Assembly: GCA_019914945.1 (NCBI GenBank)
Contig: CM034109.1
Location: forward strand, 10,222,479 to 10,286,478
Direction: 5' to 3'
DNA length: 64,000 nucleotides
DNA from: Typha latifolia
Taxonomy: Eukaryota > Streptophyta > Magnoliopsida > Poales > Typhaceae
Shown here: piece by piece, positions 12,731 to 24,346 of the stretch
Numbering within the stretch: the first letter of the stretch is position 1
How the letters are laid out: each line of letters opens with the position of its first letter
Program-made: the position numbers and the translations under genes
Notes under the pieces: model-generated
What the model was told of the DNA's origin: nothing
What the model saw: only the letters and a program-made list of their open reading frames with translations
Databases searched by the model: none

Positions 12731-12784
<54 letters not shown>
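12731..12784. repeat. (AAT)n microsatellite
   Basis: About 18 uninterrupted AAT/ATA triplets in the spacer upstream of the syntaxin gene. Confidence 0.95.
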
Positions 12785-12785
<1 letters not shown>

Positions 12786-13190
12786 TTACAAACAAAGGTC
12801 TCAGAGACAGGGTCTTTATAAGCCTTAGAACAACACAAGATGAGGCTTCCCTATCCCAAAATTTGATCTTATAATGATGGATGGCCTTCTAAACTAAGAA
12901 ATGGGCTCACATTAGATTAATCCAGAGGACAAGAGGAATTGGGAGCTCTATCCTGTTAAAGGCCCACTGGGCTTATTCTTATCGGGCTTATTACTGATAA
13001 CTTATCGGTAGTTTTGGGCCCACCAAGTGAATAGGAAATTCTTTATTCGCGATCCCGGGCATAGACAGGCTGTCTCCTCTTCTTCTCCTTGCTCTCCGCT
13101 CCTCTCCACGTCTAGATTCCAACCTAAGGTGAGAATTAGGACGACGATTTCGCCATTTAGAGCTCGGAGGAGGAGAAGAGGGGAGGATCC

Positions 13191-16100
13191 ATGAGCGTGA
13201 TCGATATACTGACGCGGGTCGACTCGATCTGCAAGAAGTATGACAAGTACGACGTCGAGAAGCTCAACGCGAACAACGTCTCCGGCGATGACCCCTTCGC
13301 CCGCCTCTTCGCCTCCGTCGAGGCCGACATCGAATCCTCCCTCGAGGTCAGGCCCCTCCACTTCCCTTATCGCCTTCCCGAGGGTTTCGTCTTGGGCTTG
13401 TTTGATTTGGTTTTGATTTGTTGATCTGGGGGTGTAGAAAGCGGAGATGGCGGCGAATGAGAAGAATAGGGCGGCGGCGGTCGCGATGAACGCCGAGATC
13501 CGGCGGACTAAGGCGCGGCTGATGGAGGAAGTCCCCAAGCTCCAGAGATTGGCCCTTAAGAAGGTCCGAAACCTTTTAAAATGTCTGGATTTGTGGATTT
13601 GTCTTCGATCCGGTGGATTATAAGTTTTTTATTCAAGTCTTGTTATTTCTACCTAATGTTTGATTTCTTTTCCTGCTCAAATTATGATCTTTTGCGTTAC
13701 TTAGGGTTATGCAATCGTGATCTTTGATTCTTGGAACAATGTAGGTTTTTTTGAGAGGTATATTCGATGTATATTTTGATTCATTTAGGTTAGTTGTGTA
13801 AAGTAAGTTAATTGGCAGGACCAAGTTGGGTTTGTATGAGGATTTAGAAATGTTGAGTAATGGTTCCCTTTGACGCCAAAAAATTGGAAGGAAAAGGAGG
13901 CAGATCTTAGATAGCAGCATTTCTTTTCTTAGAAGAATGGCCGTACACTTTTGTCTTCTCTGGGAATGTTTGAGTTATTTTTGGTCCATATAAAACTACA
14001 CCCTATTTGGAATCACAAAATTGGTGGAAATCAATTGATATGGAATTCTAGTTTAACCAAATCTGTTGTTTGGAACGTTTAAATGATGAGATTTAATTTA
14101 TTTCAATTTGGTGAGACATTGTTTGTCATGTCATGCTTCTTTCCTTTATGCTAAAGAGGTGATATCACTTACTTATCCCCCTTGCTTCTTGACATGCACA
14201 ACTTTCCCTCTCACCATGGGGACTGCAGAAAACCTCCACTTGTCAAGAAACAAAATTTGAGCCCACATTGTTTCATACTTGTTAGTTTCGTGATATTCTT
14301 GTTGGCCTATGTTCTAGACCATGTTGTAGGTATTTGTCTTGTATACTTTGCAGTTTTTGTGATTACTGCCTGCTAAGTGTTGTTATCTGAATGGTTGAAT
14401 CAACAAAGTCCTATGTTTGGTTAATGACTGTTTGCGAAGTTCAATATCAGAATAAACCTAAAAAGTACCCCTTTTTTTTCTTTGTTTTATTCCAGCATCT
14501 GGCATGTGTAAAAAGATAGATGTATTTTGTTATTGTTTCTTCTTTTTTAGCATAAGTTTTAGGTACTGTGCTTATTTGTTTTCAGCATTGTCCTTATTTT
14601 TATATTTGATTTTGGGCCATGTATATTGGAGCGAGGTAGAAAAGCTACAGTAATCCCAATGCAGAAATATATTGACTTATTTATATGATTGTTTGCAAGT
14701 TCCAAGTTTGATGACTATTACATGGCTGTTTTTTTTCTCCCAGCTCCGGTTTTAGTTGTTTTTTTGCATATTAGGTTTCTCTTAATTATATAGCTTTATG
14801 CAGTGATAGATGAATGAAAGCAGCCGGCTTTCCTTTAACAATGTGTATCTAATTTATGTACTCCAAAACATATTTATTCTAGGTCAAAGGGCTTACAAAA
14901 GAAGAACTTGCCGTTCGGAATGATTTGGTTTCTGCGCTACCAGAAAGAATTCAGTCTATACCAGATGGGAGCACTACTGGGACAAAGCAAACTGGAAGTT
15001 GGACAGCTTCAGCTTCCCGCACAGAAATTAGATTTGACTCAACTACAGGTATAAATAATGCTCTCATAAGGCCAATTAATGGGTTTCCATTTATCTGTCT
15101 GGGACTTTTGGGTGCTTTATTTGTGAGTTTGATAAAGCTTTTTGACGACCAGTTCGGTTCCATGAAAGCAATTCTAAAGATGATCAGATAGTTCTAATGC
15201 AGAGGTTCTTTTAGAGTAAGTGGGCAAAGAGTTAAAATAATATACGTCATGACCTGATCTTAGATCATGTTTGAGCATGAATCCTGAGGCAATTGCCCCA
15301 GAGAGATGAAGCCTTTCTAACATTTCCTAGAACATGTAGCTAAGATTGGATAGTGTTTTTTAGGTTACGAGATAGGTCAAGAGTAACTGATAATTTAAGC
15401 ACTAAGGTACACAAGCATGAACACATGATCACATGTGGCTTAAAGTAGGTTCTCCTTGGTGCACTTATCGGGGAGAAGCTTTATTTGCTATCCTAAACTC
15501 TAAACTTTTCCCTTTTTACAGTGTCTGTGCTTAGTGTTTTATCCTTGTGTCATGCTTTATGAAATAACTGCTTGCTTATTTTTCTGAACGGATATAGATG
15601 GAAGATTTGAGAGTGAGTACTTTCAGCAAACTGAAGAATCAAATCAATTTAGACAAGAATATGAGATGCGCAGAATGAAACAGGCAAGCGTTCCCATTTT
15701 GATGCCTACCTATTTATTAGCTGAAGTCTTTTGTTTCTATTTGATTACTCGTTCTTCACGTTTTACAACTCCAGAAGAATGCATTTCCATTTTTGTGATG
15801 CACATTGCAGACTACGATTGTCGGTCGAGAATTTTACTATTAGGCATTTTTCTCATTTTGCTGCACCAAAAATGTGATTTCTGTATATTTATTGTTCTTT
15901 AGAATTAAATCTGATTTGTTGAGCTCTCAGTGGCATTTTTTACCTGGAGAGCAAGGAGCTCTATTGGTATAACCTATGATTTTAGGCTGCAATGCATCTC
16001 TTTCCTCTGTTTAACCAACAGTTCGCTTTATTAGGGTTTTGAGATGATCTTATGCATCTCTACAGTCGTAACACAGGCCTAATTTTACTGTACTTTCAAA

Positions 16101-17796
16101 GATTGTCTATCCTTCTTTCCTTCTTTAATCTGACTAATGTATCAGGACTGTCTGGTCATTTTCTCAAATTGTATTGGCTGGCGGTAATCAACATTCCAGT
16201 TCCAGTACCACATAATATTTGCACAAAGGCATTGTGATGCTGACTTCAGCTACTAACAAGCTCAATTTTGTAACTTATTGCAGGATCAAGGTCTGGATGT
16301 TATTTCTGAAGGTCTGGATACTCTGAAAAACTTGGCTCATGATATGAATGAGGTAGGTTTTTGCTTATTGTCAAATGATAAATTCATATGAATATAGGGC
16401 TAACCTTGTATTCAAACTGTCCAGGAAGTAGATAGACAAGTTCCTTTGATGGATGAGATTGATGCAAAGGTTAGTTTCTGTTAAAACCTTTATTTTTCTT
16501 GTTAAATTAGGAATTCAAGTAAGTCCTCATTAGGTGTTGAGTGATCCCATATACGTTGGATACAGGTAGACAGAGCTAATGCAGACCTGAAAAATACTAA
16601 TGTGAGGCTAAAGGAGACTGTTAATCAGGTATAGATTACGCACTTTCTGAATATGATTTGATCTTTTATAAATGTGCATGCTATATTGAGTCGCAATACT
16701 TCCATTCATCTCTAATGACTTTTTTTCCCCACCTTTCTCAGCTGAGATCCAGCCGCAATTTTTGTATTGATATCATCTTGCTGTGTATTATTCTTGGCAT
16801 TGCTGCTTACCTCTATAAGTAAGTTCACTTTGTTTTTTATGACCTCTTCATATAGTTTAATTGCTCTGACTCAAAATGCTTTAATTCTTGGAGCCAAATA
16901 TGGGTTAATGTATCTTCATTAGGATATTATTTTTATTATGGTACTATTGACCTCCTGATTGGGAACTTCTAGTTGGCAGCTTTGGGTGCTTGGTTAATTT
17001 ACTGACCAAGGATGACCAGGTTAGAAATAGTGCCGCGACAAGTGCTATGCTGATGCACATGTGTGGCCTTAACTGTTTCAATGCTTGTTGCTCTCTTCCT
17101 GTAAATGGTCATTGCTCTCCACTTGTGAGTGATTGCTGCTTTCCATTGGCAGATCTAGCAGTCATCTGTGGTTTTCCATCTACCATAGAGTAGATACGAT
17201 ATGGAGGTCCACATCATCCATGATCAGCTCTTTTGAAGGAAGAAAAAGGGTGCATTGGGTTTGTTTTCACTAGGTCTTGTTAACTCGGAGCCATGCCATT
17301 GAGAAATAATTGGAGAACCTGCCTCTTTTTTCCTTTTGACAAAAGGGCAAACTGCCTCAGCCAGATTAGGCCTTTAATTTAACCGGGCTAGGTTAACTCA
17401 TGCTAGCTTTGACCTAGTTTAGTGCATTAAAACAACCAAAAACCCTGACCTATCTTCCTCAACCTCCTTTCTCCTCTGCAGTACCAACAGGTAGGTCTCA
17501 TCCTCCTCTCTTAGTCAGATCTAATTGGCAGGCAGGCTCCTTGGCAGAAGGCAATCTCCCTTATTCTAAGAATGCGAAACAAATTTATTGCCTGACCTGT
17601 CTCTGGTCAATGGGATAATCTACAGCTTGCTATTAGCTTGAGGACGCAAATGATGCATCTACATGTTGTCTTCATTTTTTTATGGCCGAAGATTGTTTGG
17701 ATTTTCTTTGCAACCAGTGGTGCTCTTACATATAACAGTTTCGTGTTTCATAGGGCTTAATCTCATTCTTTCTATTGCAGCGTGTTGAAAAAGTGA
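13191..17796 (+). CDS. SYP71: SYP71-type Qc-SNARE (syntaxin of plants 7 group)
   Basis: Nine exons: 13191-13346, 13438-13563, 14883-15048, 15598-15683, 16284-16352, 16425-16469, 16566-16628, 16742-16818 and 17781-17796. Phase closes exactly and gives 267 residues, the usual length for SYP71. The N-terminus is MSVIDILTRVDSICKKYDKYD. The SNARE helix covers roughly residues 178-237, with the zero-layer glutamine at Q206 in DRQVPLM. A C-terminal anchor (residues about 244-262) follows the basic SSRNF. SYP7 proteins sit on the ER and plasma membrane and take part in SNARE-driven vesicle fusion, including cytokinesis. Two oddities: intron 4 starts with GC (CAG|GCAAGC) instead of GT, and the last exon is only 16 bases long. 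Retaining the last intron would stop translation right after the anchor (Tyr-Lys-stop). Confidence 0.94.
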
Positions 17797-18540
17797 GTTG
17801 GAGGCTTGAAAACTCTTCCTGCCGTTTTGCAGCAGCCTGTAATTGTGCCCAATCAGACCGAGATGTGTTGTATACTTAAGCAGTGTTCTATTCTTTTTTA
17901 CTTTTAGTGTATTGTGGCTTCAGTATGTGTGCTTTCTATCAAAAAAAACCCCGTCACATTACGCTTTTGAGTGTTGCTAAACACATGGTTGTGTATTTAT
18001 GACTTTAAGTACTAGTGGCTTTTGCTTCAGCTTTTAGCCCAAAAAGATATGACCATTGTTTACCACTGTATAGTATCTCATGACCAGGTACCATGAGTAT
18101 CTTTTTACGGCACAAATTGTGAGACTTTGATGAATGGATATATCGTGTATGTCAATTTCTTTTTGTACCATCGCAAAGAGCAAATATCAAAGTTCTGCCT
18201 TCATTACAGAATTTTGGACAGGGATTTTGCATGTATCATGTCTCTTGGTGGAATTATGCAGTCATAGTATCCATCAACATAATCACCTTCCTATTGTCTC
18301 TTTGGATATCAAAATTTAGTAGACGAATCAAAAGGTCTGATAATATTTTTACTATTGGCTTTCAGATTTGCACTAATTTTGTTGTAAATTGTAGAATTAT
18401 TTGAGAAAATAAAACAGTTTGGTAAAACAAAATCGGAGCAATAGGGTGGGGGATAGTTTCATCTACTTAAACGAGCTCATGCGATAGAACTAGAAAAGCA
18501 ACTCCGTAATTATTTAAAATTACAAATCCGCGGAGAGAGA
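17797..18540. other. syntaxin 3' UTR and spacer
   Basis: Non-coding sequence downstream of the syntaxin stop. AT-rich, with no open frame of note. Confidence 0.5.
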
Positions 18541-18561
18541 TACCATTTCGAATTCTTTTAC

Positions 18562-18960
18562 ATGAGATTCGAAACAGTAGCAACAAATAAAGAGCTTGAA
18601 TCCCCATTATCTCTTATGGATCCCTATTATCTCCAGTTCTCGCCGTATTCATATGCTTATCCGCTGGAGTCGAATCATACACCGAGGTCAGAGAGTCTCC
18701 TTGTCTCTATCTCATCTTGTTGCCGTCTCTCTTCTACATTTATGATTGCCAGACGCATAACCCTAGCTTCTAATCCTAACCACTTAGCTTTCCTTTTTCA
18801 TATTTATTTTGATAATTTCAGCACTTGCAGGGTAGTGAAGAAGCCCTAGTGGTGTAATCATAATGATCGTGACGATGTACCAACGAGAAGATGGTTTACT
18901 TCGCTAGATGAAATGTTGTGCTTTATCATCAGGTAAAGTGATTCCGGGTTGATAAATGGG
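18562..18960 (+). other. unassigned coding-like stretch, possible decayed or small gene
   Basis: A frame beginning at ATG 18562 (or the internal ATG at 18616, MDPYYLQFSPYSYAYP) runs to a good donor at CCGAG|gtcaga near 18686. Further on, 18860-18930 reads DRDDVPTRRWFTSLDEMLCF before another donor-like CAG|gtaaag. A telo-box-like ACCCTAG lies near 18763. The pieces do not join in phase with any splice pair I tried, and I recognise no family. It could be a remnant, a non-coding transcript or a gene with exons I missed. Confidence 0.25.
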
Positions 18961-20334
18961 AATAAGCTTGGTTGGATAAGATTGATGTTGATTGGAAAAG
19001 AGGTCGGAAACGATTTAACTTTTGATTTATTTAACCTTTAATTCTTTTGAAATTGTCGTCTTTGGACGTATTAATTTTTAATATTATGTGGAATACCGTT
19101 TCTGGAATCGTGGTTGCTTACATATACGAGATTGAAAGCCCAGGTGATTCGAATTTATCTGCAGACAATAGAGAAATTTAGTCAGCTTGCAGAAATTCTT
19201 GTAGATGTGAATTTGTAAAAGAAAATTATATAAATTTGGAAGCAAATGCTGAGAAATTGCAGTGACACCTCGTTTTACTGTTGATGTCTATTTCTCAGGA
19301 TGAAATTATAGTTATGCAAGGAATGGAGAAGAACAAATTTGATTCTATGTATTCTACTATTCTTGCTTTTACCGTATACTTATTTGACTAGTCATCACTT
19401 CAATGCTGCTAAAAACTAGAATGCATTCTTAACTGCCTTTGTTCGTAAACTGCTTTCTTCTTTGATACCCTGATTAATGAGCCTGTCTTTTCTTCTGCTG
19501 TTCTCCATTTACAGTTTACTTATAAACTCTTGTTTTTTTTTCCATTGTTTTTCATTGTCATTTCTTTAACAAGAAGTTCTGTGTATGATGGCCTGATTAA
19601 TTAGAACATTAAATGCTTTGCAGTTAATTTTCTTGTGTTCTTTTTCTTTAAAATCTTTTACAGTCATGCTAAATGCTGATAGAATATCTTTCTGCTGAAT
19701 AATGATACTCGATGATGATAATCTTCTATGACCAATTTTTTTGGAAAAACCATATTGTCCTTATTAATTTAAGCTATAAATTTTCAACAGAACTACACAA
19801 GAAGCTATTTTTATCTGGTTTCCATCAGAAGCACAAACTTTTATCAGCTTCTAAGTTGATCATTCTTCGATTGTTGCATTCTTGGATTGCATTCCCCTGG
19901 TATACGAAGACAGCCGATAAGTGGTACGTATTTGTTTATGCATTTGCCTAGTCGTTTTTATGTGGGCCAGGCTGTTCAATTGATCATTTACCTCAATGGT
20001 CCATGATAGAGAAAGCATGATAAAATCCATGGCCTACTTTTGCACTGTAGCTACTGGAAACTGTGGGCTAGAGACACATTGTCGCATGTCATTATCATGA
20101 AACTAGACAATTCAAAAGATTGCTAGCTTACGAGTTGCCTCACCAATTGTTTGGTTGTAAAGCTTTACCTTTCTCTGAGCTTGTCCATTGAAATCTTCAA
20201 CAGACTTGAATTTTATGTTTTCTCTAGATGTGCAATACCTGTGATGCTCTCTGTCAGATGTTGCTGAACTCTCTATGCTATTTGTAAAAAATTAACATGC
20301 TATGACAAAGTTTAGAACATTTCTAGCATTAGCT

Positions 20335-20371
<37 letters not shown>

Positions 20372-21921
20372 CAGTTGAGTGCATTTGAGCTCCATCTCCA
20401 TCCATTAAAGTTGATTCTTACACATTGTTATTTGTCAATATATGGAAGATACTGAAAAGAGTCCACTTGGAAAAGAAAGGCAAATTATTCGAAAGGCGAC
20501 ACCATCGATCACATCATTTATTTGGCTTCTTTAGGCTTGAATTAGATTGCTGTAGAGATAATCTACTAACCTTTGACAATTAGGTATGACATTCATTCCG
20601 ATATGGATGCATTTAAATGCCTTGACATCATTGGTTCAAACCCTATGACACATTACATTGTTTCCAATCTAGACCTTTATCACTAACATATATATTATTA
20701 TTGACATGGTTCATTACGTATTACCTTAGTGCTTCATAAAGTTCACTTTGGTTACTTCAAACAATTTCAAATTATAGCTTTTTTTTTATTATTACTCTGA
20801 GAAGTTACTGTTCTTCAAACTTATATCTGATTCTACTAATATTAGTCAGTGGATTGGGAGAGGGCTAATTTGGTCAAAACCCTACAAGGAGAGGCAAATC
20901 CCATGTCCCACTAGGCCACTACGGCTTATAAATTATAACTTGTACCTCAACCCTGGGAGCCGGTCTCTCTGACACACAGAAATCGTCGCAAAACCATGGT
21001 CGGTTTGTAAAAGGACAGCATCATCGTACCAATGTCTTTGCCTTTGCTTCTTAATTATTTTTTCTTTTGTCTTCAGAGAAGATTCAAAGCACCCATAGTT
21101 TAAGGCCAGATATTTATTTTTTTTCCCCCATGTTGGCTGCTTGCTGTAGAAGAACACGGCAATTGCCGATTTCTTCTTGCTTACTTTTTGTCTTTTATTA
21201 TATTTCTTTCAACTTTATGCTGTATTTTTCTTTTCCTCCGATCAAATGATCCCATTATCTTTCTCTTTCCATTTTCTTTTCCAGTTGGTTTTGTATCTTT
21301 TAGTTTATCTATGGGACTTTTTTTTAGACCCTGGACTATGTGTTTATTGTGATTTACACCATATCTTCTAACCATTTCTAGTTCAACCCCTAGGATTTCA
21401 ATAAAATTAGTGTGGTTTAAGAGGTCTGCCAAGATTTATAGCTTTTTTAAATACATGGGGCTGTCCAGTCAGCAGACATCTTTCAATTTTTATATCCACG
21501 TCGCAAGCAATCGATGTGCGCAACTCTCCCTTGTTTTCTAAGCAGAAAATAGATGCTCATCCGAATCCACATCATTCCGTACGATTCGAGTCGGATATCT
21601 GAAATATTTTTCCACTAAGCAAAGGAGTGTTATTATATTCTATCCACCATCCTACCAAAACCAGAGCCAAGTGATAAAAAGTAGTAACTATTACTACTCT
21701 TATTATTTTGATCACCAAGATTATTACACTATACATCGGGGATTAATTTTGGAAGAGCTTTTATGCTCCAAATTGTAAAATTCGGATAATGAATTGCAAT
21801 CAATATTTACATCAATATTATGAACATTTTATCCATCTTAATTATGCTACTTCTCAAATAGTAATTTCGCTTCTCAAAATACTTATCATCGGGAACCATT
21901 TCCTTCCCCATTTGTTTCTTC
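18961..21921. other. AT-rich spacer between syntaxin and CCCH genes
   Basis: About 3 kb with no recognisable gene apart from a (TA)n run. Open frames at 19712-19951 and 20933-21432 carry no domain. The last several hundred bases should include the 3' UTR of the minus-strand CCCH gene. Confidence 0.45.
20337..20369. repeat. (TA)n microsatellite
   Basis: About 16 TA units in the spacer. Confidence 0.95.
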
Positions 21922-22644
21922 TTACTGCACTAAATCCGAGATCCATCCAAAGTCCATCTCATCACCAGATATGGATTCCTCTTCTCGCCTCTCTCCCACC
22001 TCCATTTCCTCCGCCGCCGCCGCCGCCCTCGTAGGCGTCGGCGATCCGAACCCTAACCCCATCTGGTACCTCCACGACCACGGCATCGACCTCGTCTTCC
22101 CCAGCCTCAACCTCCTCATCCCCTCCACCATTTCCCTCATCCCCACCACCGGCGACAACGGCGGCGACTCCGCCATCGGCGACACAGGCGCCGCCAGCGT
22201 CGACGTCGGGCTCATAGGCGCCGCCCTCAGCTCCCCACACGTGTGGGCGAAGAAGCAGACGCGCCTCCGGCACGCGACCCCGTCCTTGCACGGCTGCGTC
22301 CGGTACCGATCCGGGTGGAGCCAGCTCTCGAACACCCCGTGCGCGAGCTCGCACGCGTCGCCCCTCCCGCACGCGCCGCGCCGCCGGAAGTCGGCGCACG
22401 GTGCGCCGGCGTACCGGATCCGGCGAGGGTCGCGGCGCGCCGCCTTCTCGCCCGGGTGCGCGTAGGCGCACGCCGTCCAGTCGTGCGGACGCCCGCGCGG
22501 GCAGCGTCGCACCTTGAACTCGTACATGCGGAACTCGTCGCTCGAGGCCGAGTCGGCCTCCGAGTTGGAGGGGAGGAAGCAGTGTAGGCCGTAGTAGTCC
22601 ATCATGGCCGTCGGATCGAGGTGGTTCGCGTCTCCGTATACCAT
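21922..22644 (-). CDS. RR-TZF CCCH zinc finger protein (arginine-rich tandem CCCH)
   Basis: Single-exon gene of 240 residues starting [10 protein letters not shown]. An in-frame upstream ATG at 22692 would add 16 residues, but the shorter start fits the family better. Residues 38-78 form the plant arginine-rich region (CPRGRPHDW...[10 protein letters not shown]). It is followed by two CCCH fingers: C83-x8-C92-x5-C98-x3-H102, and C-x5-C-x4-C-x3-H in [16 protein letters not shown]. This layout is specific to plant RR-TZF proteins (AtTZF1-6 group), which shuttle between nucleus and P-bodies or stress granules, bind AU-rich mRNA and act in ABA, GA and stress responses. The tail ends [19 protein letters not shown], a typical family ending. 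Codon use is very GC-rich compared with the flanks, producing long antisense open frames that I take as shadows. Confidence 0.93.
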   Translation of the reverse strand: MVYGDANHLDPTAMMDYYGLHCFLPSNSEADSASSDEFRMYEFKVRRCPRGRPHDWTACAYAHPGEKAARRDPRRIRYAGAPCADFRRRGACGRGDACELAHGVFESWLHPDRYRTQPCKDGVACRRRVCFFAHTCGELRAAPMSPTSTLAAPVSPMAESPPLSPVVGMREMVEGMRRLRLGKTRSMPWSWRYQMGLGFGSPTPTRAAAAAEEMEVGERREEESISGDEMDFGWISDLVQ

Positions 22645-22809
22645 CGCCTTGCTTCTCGTGGCTACGAGAGGAGCCGGTCGTATATAAAGCATTTGGAAAT
22701 GACCGAGAATTTAAAACGAGCTAATGCTTGGGGGAAAAGAATAGAAACGGACGCCGCCGCTTGGTTTACGAGACGGTGGAAAGGGAAATAAGAATGGGAA
22801 GCATCTCGG

Positions 22810-22820
22810 TGTATTATAAG
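22810..22820 (-). promoter_or_regulatory. possible TATA element of the CCCH gene
   Basis: The minus strand reads CTTATAATAC about 170 bases upstream of the preferred ATG. A second one (TTTATATAC, about 22680-22688) is closer but would leave almost no leader, so the upstream one is preferred. Confidence 0.35.
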
Positions 22821-22999
22821 CGGACGAGATCTCTTGACGGTTCGTTCCACCAGGACACACACGTGGAAGGTAAGTTTACGAAATTACCCTTCGCTCTGCA
22901 TCATTTCGAATCGAACAGTTTGATGCATACTAGAAAACGTGGTGGCCTTGATCAAGAGTGGATATAGTACAGGATAAGGGATGATACGTGGCCCTAATG

Positions 23000-23575
23000 G
23001 CAAGTTGCTTCTGGATGGAGAGAAAGATAAAGAGAAAGTAAAGAGAAGAAAATAAATTATTCTTATTTAGGTTGAATTTTTAGGAGAAGGGAAACGGAGA
23101 GAAAAAATTGCTTAAAATGTTTGCTTTTTTCTCTCTAAAAATAGAGAGAAAAAGGTATTGACTCTTACTCTAATTATACTTTTTATTTAATTTTTTCAAA
23201 TTTTATTTACAAATTTAAATGGGAGTGGTTATATAATACATTTGTCGGATATTATGGTTTATTTATGTTACTTTTTTTTATTTTAAAAAATAATATTATG
23301 GATATTAGAGCTTGTACTAGTTTTTTTAATAATTAATAATTAGATAAATAATATAATAGTAAATATGTCATTTTCTCTTCTCTTCTCTTCTCTTCTCTAG
23401 ATTACACCCAGACAAGATGAGAGAAAAGTATTTATCCTTCTCTCTTCTCTTAGTTACATCTATACAAGACAAGAGAAAATTATTTTCTCTTCTTTTTCAT
23501 TCTCCTATCTTCTCTCCTTATATCATCTCTTGGTTTATCTCCTATTCTCTTCATCCAAATGTTACCGTAGCTTTC
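23000..23575. mobile_element. AG/CT-rich foldback element (MITE-like)
   Basis: The left end (from about 23000, ggcaagttgcttctggatggagaga) is matched by the complement of the right end (to about 23575, read back as gctacggtaacatttggatgaagaga). The left arm then goes on as AG-rich and the right arm as CT-rich sequence, so the whole can fold back. It sits about 360 bp upstream of the CCCH start codon. Exact ends and target duplication are not resolved. Confidence 0.4.
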
Positions 23576-23869
23576 AGCAAAAAAAAATTGTATTTTACAT
23601 GCTAAGGTAAGACATTTGAAACTATGGTGATAAATGGATTACCAAAATTTTATTGATATAAAATGCGTACATGCGCATCAAGTCCTGCCTCTAGTTTAGC
23701 TGCAGAATAACACTCTTTTAGCAACTATTTACTACTAGAGTAGCAAATTATAATCTATAGTTCTCTTGCTACTACTTCACTCCCCTTGATTTCTAGCTCT
23801 TTTTTTTTTATCAATCTGGAATAGTTGAGAACCACTAGCGCATATATTCTGTCATGCATGTCATCTCAG

Positions 23870-24145
23870 AATAGAAAATAAGCTGTGCTCCAGCCTCCAC
23901 GTTCTATTGAACAGTAATGGACCAACGACCACCCTAAGCTCCACTGCAAATCCTAGATCCAAACTGAGATAAAAAGATGACATCTTATTTCTATCTTCAT
24001 GTTCTAGAGGATTACTTAGAGAGTCATTTCATCTCCTGGACAATTCTTAGAAATAGGAGACTGTACAAAGATTGTTGTTGCCTTCGGAGATTGACAGATT
24101 GTCAAGTGTTTGTAATTGCTAATTGCTACCCGGATGGTAAAGACG
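23870..24145 (-). pseudogene. truncated duplicate of the LRR-RLP 3' end
   Basis: These 276 bases match about 24425-24675, the C-terminal part of the neighbouring receptor-like protein gene (juxtamembrane acidic segment and membrane span), at high identity with several small indels. Only this end piece is present; no LRR part accompanies it. It lies 200 bp downstream of the intact gene's stop in the same orientation, so it is a partial tandem duplication or the remnant of a deleted neighbour. Confidence 0.8.
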
Positions 24146-24346
24146 ATTACAAGTCTGATATATAAATTACATGGAAGAGATCAAATGACCAACATATTTG
24201 ATACCTATCTACTTTTTATATCTATTATAAGGTGTGATCAAATTTGGATGTTGATAGTATAATCACACAATTTAGTAGTAAACAGTGACTAATCTCCATG
24301 ATCTGAACTGTGGAAACTCCTCCGGTTGCAGAACCATGCTTCTGCT

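Larger units (their letters stand above)
11026..13190. other. intergenic region between MYB and syntaxin genes
   Basis: Divergent upstream region of both genes. It holds a T-rich tract, a GA tract and an AAT microsatellite (listed separately). Between about 11985 and 12345 the two ends are weakly self-complementary (ctgtact/gtatac words), perhaps an old foldback element, but I could not set ends. The last 200 bases before 13190 are more GC-rich and probably hold the syntaxin promoter and leader. Confidence 0.5.

Noticed and set aside
13002..13538. 178-codon minus-strand frame
   Set aside because: It is antisense to the first two syntaxin exons, and its sequence follows from their GC-rich codons.
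21971..22587. Two long plus-strand frames (164 and 114 codons)
   Set aside because: Both are antisense to the CCCH gene in a GC-rich island, and neither resembles a protein family.
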